From Planctomicrobium sp. (lineage in GTDB: Bacteria > Planctomycetota > Planctomycetia > Planctomycetales > Planctomycetaceae), in NCBI GenBank assembly GCA_029259835.1, contig JAJDEL010000952.1, positions 1 through 6,473 on the forward strand: a DNA stretch of 6,473 nt, given 5' to 3'. Positions within the stretch are counted from its first letter, which is position 1. Every line of letters begins with the position of its first letter. Position numbers and translations under genes: made by a program. Below, in pieces: positions 1-5,524 of the stretch. The notes under the pieces are model-generated. The model was not told the DNA's origin and searched no databases. It worked only from the letters and a program-made list of their open reading frames with translations.

Positions 1-1869
1 GCAGATGACAGCACTGACGAGCCAGCCAATTTTGTCGAGAGGACCACTCGGCTGTCTCCCAGTTGTATCCAAATTCGCACGGGCGCGGCGTCCGAGGTAT
101 CGCAATAGCGTTTGACCGAAGTGAAACATCATCCCGATCCAGACAATCATGCAGGAGACATAAGGGGTCATCCAGCCAACGTTGTCGACGACTTGCAAGG
201 TTGTATATTCCTTGTTCCCTTCGACCGTGCCATAGCTCGATTGGTAGAATGTTTTTCCAGCAAATCGCATCGGGTTATTCATCCAGATACGCTGCTTGAT
301 TTCCAAGTCTTGTTCCGGGGCATTTAACGTGATGAAGGATGAATAGTCCTTAACGCTCGTGGTACCTTTGTAGTCGTTTTTCTGAACGTCATTGAGCGTG
401 ATTTCGTAGTCATTGTAGTGTCGCACAAATCTCAGGGCGATGTCGTAGTTCTTACCGTCGACAGTGACCTCTTGAGTTTTGCCGAAACCGGTCTCTGACA
501 AATCGAAGACCGATGAGGCGAGCCAGATTCCGAGATCCTTCCCGTCTTTGGATTCCAATTTCAAATACACTGCTGGAACATCAATGCGACCACCTGAGTC
601 AGTCCCTTTGACATTTTCAACATGAGATGCAACGACCGATGTTCCAATCCCTTTTGTCGCAGGATTGGCGGGGACTTTTTCGTTAGGTCCAAAGCCATTT
701 AATCCTCGAACGTCCGAATTCAAGAAGAATTCAACGACCTCGATATTAAAGGGAAGGTCAGCGTCGCTCACCTTTGCACCTTTTTCATCGATCAAGGATT
801 GGGAGATAACCGTCACAAGGTCTTCGTTTTGACCGGATCGGTCGATGACCGCGAATTCGACTTCGCGAATATCGCGACTGAAACTTGTTGACTCGCCTTC
901 AACAATTGTCATCTGACTTTCAATGTGTTGCACACCAACGAGGATGTCGTAAGACATCATCAGAATAATTCCGGCATGCAGCAGCACAACACCAGCGCGG
1001 CGTTTGAAGACCGCAATACACCCAATCAAAAGTATGAGTGCGGCGAGTGTTGCTTTCACAAGTTGATAAAGAATTCGCATTGTTGCGGCATCGTTCGATT
1101 CCCACATGGCAATAAAAACTGCGGTCAGTGCCAGCAAAAGAGAACCAATCCCGCACAGCCATTTCTTCTCTTTTTCTTCGAGAGAAAACGTGCCGTAAAT
1201 CGTTGCGCCGCAGAGGCCAAACAGGGTTGTGAGGATTGATAATCGCAGTGTCTCGTAGTCAATCAGGGGGCTCGATTGCAACCCGTCAGGGCTTGAGCCA
1301 CTAATGATGACCAGATAAGTAAATGCAGAACCGAGAGCGAGAATGATCGTGCCGACTGTCAGTCGAGTTCCACGTGCTTGAATTTTGAAGCGTACAGTGT
1401 GTGCCGCAAGCAGATTCAAACCCATCACAATGCCGATAGTCCAGCCTTTTGGAAAGTAGAACCAAAGGCTATCTGGAAGGTCCTTCGTCCCATCGGGCCA
1501 GAATGCGGCCATCCAGGTGAGACTCTCCGGCAATTGCGGTTTTTCAGGGAAGAAGGACTCTGGGAGGAAAATATCTAGATCGATGACGACAAACAGTTCT
1601 TTGAAATTGAACCAGGGGAAACTGCTGCCGAGAAGTTTCGTTGTGTCGACACGAAAGTATTCATGCACAACGGTCCAGATGTCAGCATCGACTTGCGCAA
1701 AAGTGCCTGCGAACACAATGAAAATTGAAGCCAGAAAGAGTGCGACTGTCAGTTTCAGCGACGCAATTGGTTTCAGAATTTGTTGAACTGTCTTCCAGAT
1801 TTCTCCGGAATCCGAGTTTGCACTCTGAAGTGAGTCGTTGTTTTCTGGTTCTTGAATCGTCGAGGCCAT
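1..1869 (-). CDS. ResB/CcsB-like cytochrome c biogenesis protein (System II), C-terminus cut by window edge
   Basis: The protein belongs to the ResB/CcsB family. These membrane proteins work with CcsA to carry heme across the membrane and attach it to apocytochromes c on the outer face. The reading frame is open for 623 codons from the ATG at 1869 to the left edge. Visible parts: a first membrane helix at about residues 38-58 (SLKLTVALFLASIFIVFAG); a short external loop; six more helices at about 143-160, 170-190, 208-228, 236-256, 265-287 and 292-313; a large external domain at about 314-567; and an eighth helix at 568-590. The external domain ends in the family-like stretch FYQSSYGTVEG...YTTLQVV.NVGWMTPYV. 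Basic residues in the cytoplasmic loops (FKRR, RYLGRRAR) fit this topology. His299 (LLHAG) and His583 (MFHFG) lie in helices and are candidate heme ligands. Another hydrophobic stretch begins at 614, so a CcsA part may follow as a CcsBA fusion, but this is inference. The gene lies 77 bases behind the lipoprotein gene with no terminator between. No clear ribosome binding site is seen. Confidence 0.88.
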   Translation of the reverse strand, partial: MASTIQEPENNDSLQSANSDSGEIWKTVQQILKPIASLKLTVALFLASIFIVFAGTFAQVDADIWTVVHEYFRVDTTKLLGSSFPWFNFKELFVVIDLDIFLPESFFPEKPQLPESLTWMAAFWPDGTKDLPDSLWFYFPKGWTIGIVMGLNLLAAHTVRFKIQARGTRLTVGTIILALGSAFTYLVIISGSSPDGLQSSPLIDYETLRLSILTTLFGLCGATIYGTFSLEEKEKKWLCGIGSLLLALTAVFIAMWESNDAATMRILYQLVKATLAALILLIGCIAVFKRRAGVVLLHAGIILMMSYDILVGVQHIESQMTIVEGESTSFSRDIREVEFAVIDRSGQNEDLVTVISQSLIDEKGAKVSDADLPFNIEVVEFFLNSDVRGLNGFGPNEKVPANPATKGIGTSVVASHVENVKGTDSGGRIDVPAVYLKLESKDGKDLGIWLASSVFDLSETGFGKTQEVTVDGKNYDIALRFVRHYNDYEITLNDVQKNDYKGTTSVKDYSSFITLNAPEQDLEIKQRIWMNNPMRFAGKTFYQSSYGTVEGNKEYTTLQVVDNVGWMTPYVSCMIVWIGMMFHFGQTLLRYLGRRARANLDTTGRQPSGPLDKIGWLVSAVIC

Positions 1870-1946
1870 GGTCGGCTCCGGTACTGAATGTTTTTGGTTT
1901 TGTATTTATTAGCAGGCGCAGAGTGAGTGAAGTCTGAGCGACAAAA
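1870..1946 (-). other. Short spacer inside the lipoprotein-ResB operon
   Basis: These 77 bases separate the lipoprotein stop codon from the ResB-like ATG. I find no GC-rich hairpin followed by a T-run, and no recognisable promoter, in the direction of transcription. This supports co-transcription of the two genes. The bases just before the ATG lack a good Shine-Dalgarno motif, so how translation starts here is not obvious. Confidence 0.5.
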
Positions 1947-3041
1947 TTATTCGGAATCTTTCTTGATCTTCACTGACTTCAGGAACTCGCGGAAGTGGGC
2001 CTGTTCCGCTTTGACTGCTGGTGTTGGTCCCTGCAATTTGTAGAACCATTTGGCACCATCCTGCACGACAGTTGCGACGAAGATCGACTGATCTGGTCCT
2101 TCCAGAAAGGTCAGCTTTCCTGGTTGACCATCGACTTTGACTTCTTCTAGACTTGCTTCAAGTTCTGAGGATTTGATCGGGTCAAGTTTGACTTGCCCGC
2201 GCCAGCGATTGATGTTTGGCAGAAGATCACCACCACCACCTAACCGGGTCACACTGATTTTCGATGTGCCAGCTTCATGGTCAACGGCAAGTGAAACGAG
2301 ACTAATGGAACTCCCAGTGCTTTCGCGCCAACCTTCCGGGAGGTCATAGGCAACCTTGCTACTCTTCTGAGGACTTATTGCCGGAGCGCTAGAAGGTGCT
2401 GTCGCCATTGCTGCGTTGCCAGTGAGTGAGTCTTTGGAAACCATTGCGACAAGCATTTTGGTCTCACCCATTTTCTCACTGGTCCCTTCAAGGTGAACGA
2501 GCGTGATAAATTGCCCTTGTTTCGTCGGAATCGAAATGATCTCTGCGGATTCTGTTGCCTCTTCAAGCCAGTTCGCAGATGTCGCAGGGCTCAAACCGAG
2601 TTGTCGACGCCATCTGTCGACATTGCTCTTCAGGTAGCTCTTGGAATCGCTCGCTGGAGCAGGCAGAGGCATGACCGTTAAAGCCGCTTCGTTTTCGTTT
2701 TGCGTCACTTCAATTGTCTGGTACACCGGAGCGGGACCATTCTTCGTCTTCCAGCCAGTCGGCAAGTCATAGGCAGGAACTCCTGGAGAGAAATCTGCAT
2801 CGATGATCATCTTCGCAAATTTGTTGCTGTACTCCGAGAAGAGTTCAGATTTCGTAGTCAATTTAAAAAACCAAATCTGGTTTCCTGCTGATAATGCCGC
2901 TTGAGACGCTGCTGGAGCGGAAGATTCTTCTTTAGCAACCCGATATTGGCGGATTTTGTCTTCCTGACTGCATGAAACGAAGAGCATGCAAAGGAGAAGC
3001 GGGATGAAGCGTTTGTTTGCTATAGGGAATCGCTGGATCAT
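1947..3041 (-). CDS. Predicted lipoprotein with a duplicated YDLPxGW / NxxRWRxQ domain, function unknown
   Basis: This is a 364-residue envelope protein of unknown function. The N-terminus (MIQRFPIANKRFIPLLLCML, then FVSC) is a signal peptide with Cys24 as the probable lipidation site. Phe at position -3 of the lipobox is atypical, so lipidation is likely but not certain. A Ser/Ala-rich linker follows. The rest is repetitive. Unit 1 has YDLPTGW at 91-97, NVDRWRRQLGL at 140-150 and LEG at 184-186. Unit 2 has YDLPEGW at 232-238, NINRWRGQVKL at 276-286 and LEGP at 313-316. A short WF(F/Y)KL motif occurs at 57-61, before unit 1, and at 332-336, after unit 2, but not between them, where a low-complexity linker (about 202-228) sits. 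I recall similar uncharacterised proteins in Planctomycetota. The gene is the likely first member of an operon with the ResB-like gene, so a role in cytochrome c maturation or another envelope process is possible but unproven. No ribosome binding site is evident before the ATG. Confidence 0.85.
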   Translation of the reverse strand: MIQRFPIANKRFIPLLLCMLFVSCSQEDKIRQYRVAKEESSAPAASQAALSAGNQIWFFKLTTKSELFSEYSNKFAKMIIDADFSPGVPAYDLPTGWKTKNGPAPVYQTIEVTQNENEAALTVMPLPAPASDSKSYLKSNVDRWRRQLGLSPATSANWLEEATESAEIISIPTKQGQFITLVHLEGTSEKMGETKMLVAMVSKDSLTGNAAMATAPSSAPAISPQKSSKVAYDLPEGWRESTGSSISLVSLAVDHEAGTSKISVTRLGGGGDLLPNINRWRGQVKLDPIKSSELEASLEEVKVDGQPGKLTFLEGPDQSIFVATVVQDGAKWFYKLQGPTPAVKAEQAHFREFLKSVKIKKDSE

Positions 3042-3160
3042 AAGTTCAGGCTATTTGCGTAACTGTTGAAGACGCAATGGTTTTCAAAGATTACAAGCGA
3101 AGAGTGACAGTGCCGGTTTCCGAGGTTGGGGGATTAAGAACCGGGCGTGGACCATGAGGA

Positions 3161-3190
3161 ATTATAGTCGTCTCGATTCTGGAAAGTACA
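3161..3190 (-). promoter_or_regulatory. Possible promoter of the lipoprotein-ResB operon
   Basis: On the minus strand there is a perfect -10 hexamer TATAAT at 3166-3161. The sequence upstream at the -35 distance is a poor match (TGTACT at an 18-base spacing). Transcription would start near 3154 and give a leader of about 113 bases before the lipoprotein ATG at 3041. The -10 match could be chance, so this is a weak call. Confidence 0.3.
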
Positions 3191-3363
3191 CGTGAGTGAT
3201 CAAGAATTCGCGATCCATATCGCATTCTCAACAACAGCAATCAGTCTGAGACAACCTTTTCCTGTCTCGTTGACCGTCATTGACCGAACAACCGGACTCT
3301 TTGATCGAATCAACCTTCAATTCCGGACAATCGATGCTACCTGCTGCCGGATTGTGTCGATTT

Positions 3364-3367
3364 GAGG
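3364..3367 (+). promoter_or_regulatory. Shine-Dalgarno-like GAGG deciding the DUF1571 start
   Basis: GAGG lies 7 bases before the ATG at 3375, with a second AGGA directly touching it. The other protein genes in this window have no comparable motif. It is the main reason to prefer 3375 over the in-frame ATGs at 3435 and 3447. Confidence 0.45.
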
Positions 3368-3374
3368 ATTAGGA

Positions 3375-4274
3375 ATGCGCATCTTCAGTGATGAATCATT
3401 CCTGTCACACCAGACAATGGATCAACCAAACTGGATGGATTCGATAATGAGTCGTTCTGAAAATCACTCCCGACGTCAATTTTTGACGAGTTCTGCTGCC
3501 GTGACTCTTTCTCTTGGGGCAGGTGTTTTCGTTGGGAATTCACTCTTCGCTGATCCGACGCAACTCGCTTCGAGAGTTGATAATGCGCCAGAATCGCATC
3601 CTTTGATTCCAGCGCTTCAAATGGGCACGGCCGCACTCAAGGCTCTCGACGAGGTGAAAGACTACACAGCCACGTTCACGAAACGGGAAATGATTGGTCA
3701 AAAGCTTGTTGACTCAAAAATGGAAATGAAGTTCCGGCACAAGCCATTTAGCGTGTATTTGAAATTCATCAAACCAGTCGCAGGACGTGAAGTTTTGTAT
3801 GTCGAGGGGCAAAACGACAGCAAAATCAAGGCTCACGATGTTGGTTTTGCTGGTTTGGCAGGGACTTTGACTCTCGATGTCGATGGAAGTTTTGCAATGG
3901 CGGACAACCGGCACCCCATCACAATGATCGGGATGCAGATGATGGTTTCAGAGATTCTCGAACAATGGTTAAAAGAAACCAAAATGTCGGACATGACAGT
4001 CAATTTCTACCCGAAAGCTCGGATCGGAACGGTTTCCTGCAAAGCGATTGAGACCTCACACCGCAAGCAGGTTTCCGGTGCAAAGCATTCGATGACAAGA
4101 CTTTACGTGGAGAGTAGCACTGGTCTTCCGATTCGAGTCCAGCAGTTCGATTTCCCTTCGAAGAACAAGAAGAAACCTGTGTTGGTCGAAGATTACCTGT
4201 ACAGCGACGTGAAGACGAACGTCGATTTGAAAGACTCGGATTTCAGTACAAGCAACTCCAGTTATCGATTTTAG
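3375..4274 (+). CDS. Tat-exported DUF1571-family protein
   Basis: This 299-residue secreted protein is of unknown biochemical function and matches the DUF1571 type found in planctomycetes. A twin-arginine motif SRRQFL (residues 32-37) precedes a hydrophobic stretch (about 38-59, AAVTLSLGAGVFVG), so it should be exported folded by the Tat system, with cleavage possibly after Ala59. The mature part holds stretches I associate with the family: YTATFTKREMIGQKL (97-111), MKFRHKPFSVYLKF (118-131), AGREVLYVEGQND (136-148) and NRHPIT (178-183). Start choice: the ATG at 3375 has GAGG at 3364-3367 with suitable spacing, but leaves a long 32-residue region before the arginines. In-frame ATGs at 3435 and 3447 would give a more usual Tat signal but lack a good ribosome site. 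The gene stands alone, divergent from the lipoprotein operon and ended by the hairpin at 4329-4369. Confidence 0.85.
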   Translation: MRIFSDESFLSHQTMDQPNWMDSIMSRSENHSRRQFLTSSAAVTLSLGAGVFVGNSLFADPTQLASRVDNAPESHPLIPALQMGTAALKALDEVKDYTATFTKREMIGQKLVDSKMEMKFRHKPFSVYLKFIKPVAGREVLYVEGQNDSKIKAHDVGFAGLAGTLTLDVDGSFAMADNRHPITMIGMQMMVSEILEQWLKETKMSDMTVNFYPKARIGTVSCKAIETSHRKQVSGAKHSMTRLYVESSTGLPIRVQQFDFPSKNKKKPVLVEDYLYSDVKTNVDLKDSDFSTSNSSYRF

Positions 4275-4328
4275 AGGAAGTTGTCTTTTCGATTGATATT
4301 ATGGAAAGAACAATGAACCTGATATGAC

Positions 4329-4369
4329 AAAACAGGTTACGCAACCCACGTGGTCGCGTAACCTGTTTT
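4329..4369. terminator. Bidirectional intrinsic terminator between convergent genes
   Basis: AAAACAGGTTACGC (4329-4342) and GCGTAACCTGTTTT (4356-4369) form a perfect 14-base inverted repeat around a 13-base loop. The loop itself contains the palindrome CCACGTGG (4346-4353). The A-run and T-run at the ends of the arms give a U-tract in both directions. It lies 54 bases after the DUF1571 stop and 46 bases after the stop of the small basic protein gene, which is the right place to end both transcripts. Confidence 0.85.
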
Positions 4370-4415
4370 CATTCACAAGCAGTTCTGGAGCGTCGAACAA
4401 CAGCACAGGGAGGTT

Positions 4416-4760
4416 TTACTCTTCCTCTTCCTCCGGTGCTGGAGCGACCTCAGTAATTGTTTCTTTGATCGGTTGGATGAAGTAAAGTCTCTTAGCGCTG
4501 CGTTTCTGCAATGCTGCCAGTTTTTCTTCCGCTTTCTCTCTTTCGTCGTAAGCAAACCGACCTTCTTCCTTGAGAGTTCCGCTGAAAACTCCCCAGTAGA
4601 TTTTTTTGCGCTCGATCGTCTTCGTTTTTCGCTTTCGAGTCGTCTTGGCCTTTTTGCGTGTGGCCTTCTTCTTGGTTGCCGTCTTTTTCTTGGTCGTTTT
4701 GCTACCAAGTTTTTCAGCGGCTTCCGCTTCGAGTCGTTTTCTGAGGATGCGAGATGCCAT
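4416..4760 (-). CDS. Small protein with Lys/Arg-rich N-terminal part, WGVF domain and acidic tail
   Basis: This 114-residue protein has unknown function. It has three parts. After MASRILRKRLEAEAAEKLGS comes a very basic stretch in which 19 of residues 21-53 are Lys or Arg, arranged in TKKK/ATKKK/ATRKK-like runs resembling histone H1-type tails. Residues 54-100 look like a small folded domain, with IYWGVFSGTLKEEGRFAYDERE, a helix-like EKAEEKLAALQKR and RLYFIQPIKE. The end is acidic (APAPEEEEE). There is no signal peptide or membrane segment, so it should be cytoplasmic. The basic stretch suggests binding to DNA or RNA, which is inference. I recall similar small proteins in planctomycetes, without a known role. 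This frame was preferred over an overlapping one on the same strand because it gives a coherent domain and no Arg-rich nonsense. The gene is monocistronic and convergent with the DUF1571 gene. Confidence 0.75.
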   Translation of the reverse strand: MASRILRKRLEAEAAEKLGSKTTKKKTATKKKATRKKAKTTRKRKTKTIERKKIYWGVFSGTLKEEGRFAYDEREKAEEKLAALQKRSAKRLYFIQPIKETITEVAPAPEEEEE

Positions 4761-5125
4761 GCCGGTTCCCAGTTAGGCAATGTCAATGATCGTTACGAAC
4801 CTAGATAGATCACTTCCGCCGTGATACCTGAGATTCACTCACAACGACAAGCAGAAATGTCTGCAATTGAAGTGTAAGATGGGGTCCGCAAAGTTGGTGA
4901 ACTTTTCCGAGCTGCGTAGTGTCCCAATTTTTACTCAGAAGTCAAACGAATGCGAAAAGGACCGTAGGATCGTTTGACCTCTCGGATTTGAGCCAGGTCA
5001 ACAGGCATCATGTCAAAGTTGCGATAATTTCGAGGAGTCGTGACCAGCAAATTGATGAAACGTTGCTATTCGGCCTGCAAAAAGTTGAAAACGACAGGCA
5101 ACTTCACAAAAGTTTACCACGTACA
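4761..5125. other. Intergenic region with several small hairpins, no credible protein gene
   Basis: The region lies between the small basic protein gene (read leftward) and the tRNA-Asp promoter (read rightward). An 81-codon frame at 4919-5164 has no family features, overlaps the tRNA promoter and is rejected. Inverted repeats seen: ATCAC/GTGAT (4809-4825), GCAGA/TCTGC (4851-4864), AAAGTT-GGTG-AACTTT (4890-4905), GTCAAACGA/TCGTTTGAC (4941-4949 and 4970-4978) and AAGTTG/CAACTT (5082-5104). The 9-base pair is the strongest. The promoter of the small protein gene must lie here but I could not assign it. Confidence 0.5.
4941..4978. repeat. Perfect 9-base inverted repeat with 20-base loop
   Basis: GTCAAACGA (4941-4949) is matched by TCGTTTGAC (4970-4978). 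As RNA this is a 9-pair stem with a 20-base loop, and as DNA the half-sites are about 29 bases apart. There is no T-run after either arm, so it is not a standard terminator. Its role is unknown. Confidence 0.6.
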
Positions 5126-5154
5126 TTGACGATTGAAAAAGGTCGATCTAAACT
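5126..5154 (+). promoter_or_regulatory. Sigma70-type promoter of tRNA-Asp
   Basis: TTGACG (5126-5131, five of six consensus bases) and TAAACT (5149-5154, four of six) are separated by exactly 17 bases. The tRNA begins 13 bases after the -10 box. The bases right after the -10 box are CCCGGC, a GC-rich discriminator of the kind linked to growth-rate (stringent) control of stable RNA promoters in other bacteria. Confidence 0.7.
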
Positions 5155-5167
5155 CCCGGCTTAGCGA

Positions 5168-5241
5168 GGGGCCGTAGCTCAATTGGTTAGAGTATCGGAC
5201 TGTCGATCCGAAGGTTGCGGGTTCGAGTCCCGTCGGCCTCG
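5168..5241 (+). tRNA. tRNA-Asp (anticodon GTC)
   Basis: A full cloverleaf can be drawn. The acceptor stem GGGGCCG (5168-5174) pairs with CGGCCTC (5234-5240), with one G-U pair. The D arm is GCTC/GAGT. The anticodon stem TCGGA/TCCGA holds the loop CTGTCGA with GTC at 5202-5204. The T arm GCGGG-TTCGAGT-CCCGT is standard. The base at 5241 is G, the usual discriminator of tRNA-Asp. No CCA is encoded, so the end must be added by the nucleotidyltransferase. The gene is a single-tRNA unit with its own promoter and terminator. Confidence 0.96.
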
Positions 5242-5245
5242 CTTG

Positions 5246-5283
5246 AAACGCCTGCTGTTCATTTGGACAGTTGGCGTTTTTTT
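5246..5283 (+). terminator. Intrinsic terminator after tRNA-Asp
   Basis: AAACGCC-TG-CTGT (5246-5258) pairs with ACAG-TT-GGCGTTT (5267-5279), with one 2x2 internal mismatch and an 8-base loop. It leads into a run of seven T (5277-5283). It starts 4 bases after the tRNA and should end that transcript before mgtE. Confidence 0.88.
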
Positions 5284-5317
5284 GTGACAAGTGCAGTGTC
5301 AGTCGTGTTTTGATGGA

Positions 5318-5406
5318 TCATAAAGTTTGATGAGCACGACAACGGAGTGCGGTTTTCGTGTTGACTACCCATCATTTGAAGCCTGACAAGGCACGAGTCA
5401 TAAAGT
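5318..5406. repeat. TCATAAAGT direct repeat in the mgtE upstream region
   Basis: The 9-mer TCATAAAGT occurs at 5318-5326 and 5398-5406, 80 bases apart, between the tRNA terminator and mgtE. It could be a pair of protein binding sites but may be chance. The rest of 5284-5524 holds no gene that I can support. Confidence 0.3.
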
Positions 5407-5431
5407 GACACGTATGCATTGTGTGTTTTGC

Positions 5432-5450
5432 CGTACACTTCAAGTGTACG
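5432..5450. promoter_or_regulatory. 19-base palindrome upstream of mgtE, candidate operator
   Basis: CGTACACTT (5432-5440), C, AAGTGTACG (5442-5450) is a perfect inverted repeat with a one-base centre, about 75 bases before the mgtE start. The shape and size suit a dimeric repressor or activator. As RNA it could also form a 7-pair hairpin with loop TTCAA. There is no T-run, so it is not a terminator. The regulator is unknown. Confidence 0.55.
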
Positions 5451-5524
5451 ATAAACCTGCTATCAAGTTTGCCACGCTTTTCAAATAGAATTGAACATCT
5501 CGGTACTAACTCGGCTTCACACCG

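Larger units (their letters stand above)
3042..3374. other. Divergent intergenic region (333 bases) between the lipoprotein operon and the DUF1571 gene
   Basis: No credible gene is seen. The region must carry promoters for two divergently transcribed units. Seen in it: a TATAAT match on the minus strand at 3166-3161; an inverted repeat CCGGTT/AACCGG (3113-3118 and 3139-3144) that would lie in the leader of the lipoprotein mRNA; a small inverted repeat GCGAT-ccat-ATCGC at 3210-3223; and a tandem TTGACCG pair at 3270-3286. Each is weak alone. Confidence 0.6.

Noticed and set aside
925..1239. 104-codon plus-strand frame and other frames opposite the ResB-like gene
   Set aside because: The opposite strand carries a continuous 623-codon frame with ResB family features, so these are antisense shadows.
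4373..4786. 137-codon minus-strand frame overlapping the small basic protein
   Set aside because: It is a shifted frame of the repetitive Lys-rich coding stretch. It gives Arg/Ser-rich sequence without a coherent domain and would run through the terminator.
4473..4808. 111-codon plus-strand frame rich in Phe and Leu
   Set aside because: It is the antisense shadow of the Lys-rich gene: AAG/AAA codons read backwards give Phe and Leu.
4919..5164. 81-codon open frame on the plus strand before the tRNA
   Set aside because: It has no recognisable domain or ribosome site, unremarkable composition, and it covers the -35 and -10 boxes of the tRNA-Asp promoter.
5168..5241. tRNA-Asp as an attachment site for an integrated element
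   Set aside because: There is no integrase gene, no repeat of the tRNA 3' end elsewhere in the window, and the flanks look like ordinary chromosome.
5469..5491. TTGCCA and TAGAAT as an mgtE promoter
   Set aside because: The spacing is only 11 bases, too short for a sigma70 promoter.
5284..5524. M-box type magnesium riboswitch before mgtE
   Set aside because: I see no extended set of nested stems or terminator before the start codon. Only the short palindrome and a 9-base direct repeat stand out.
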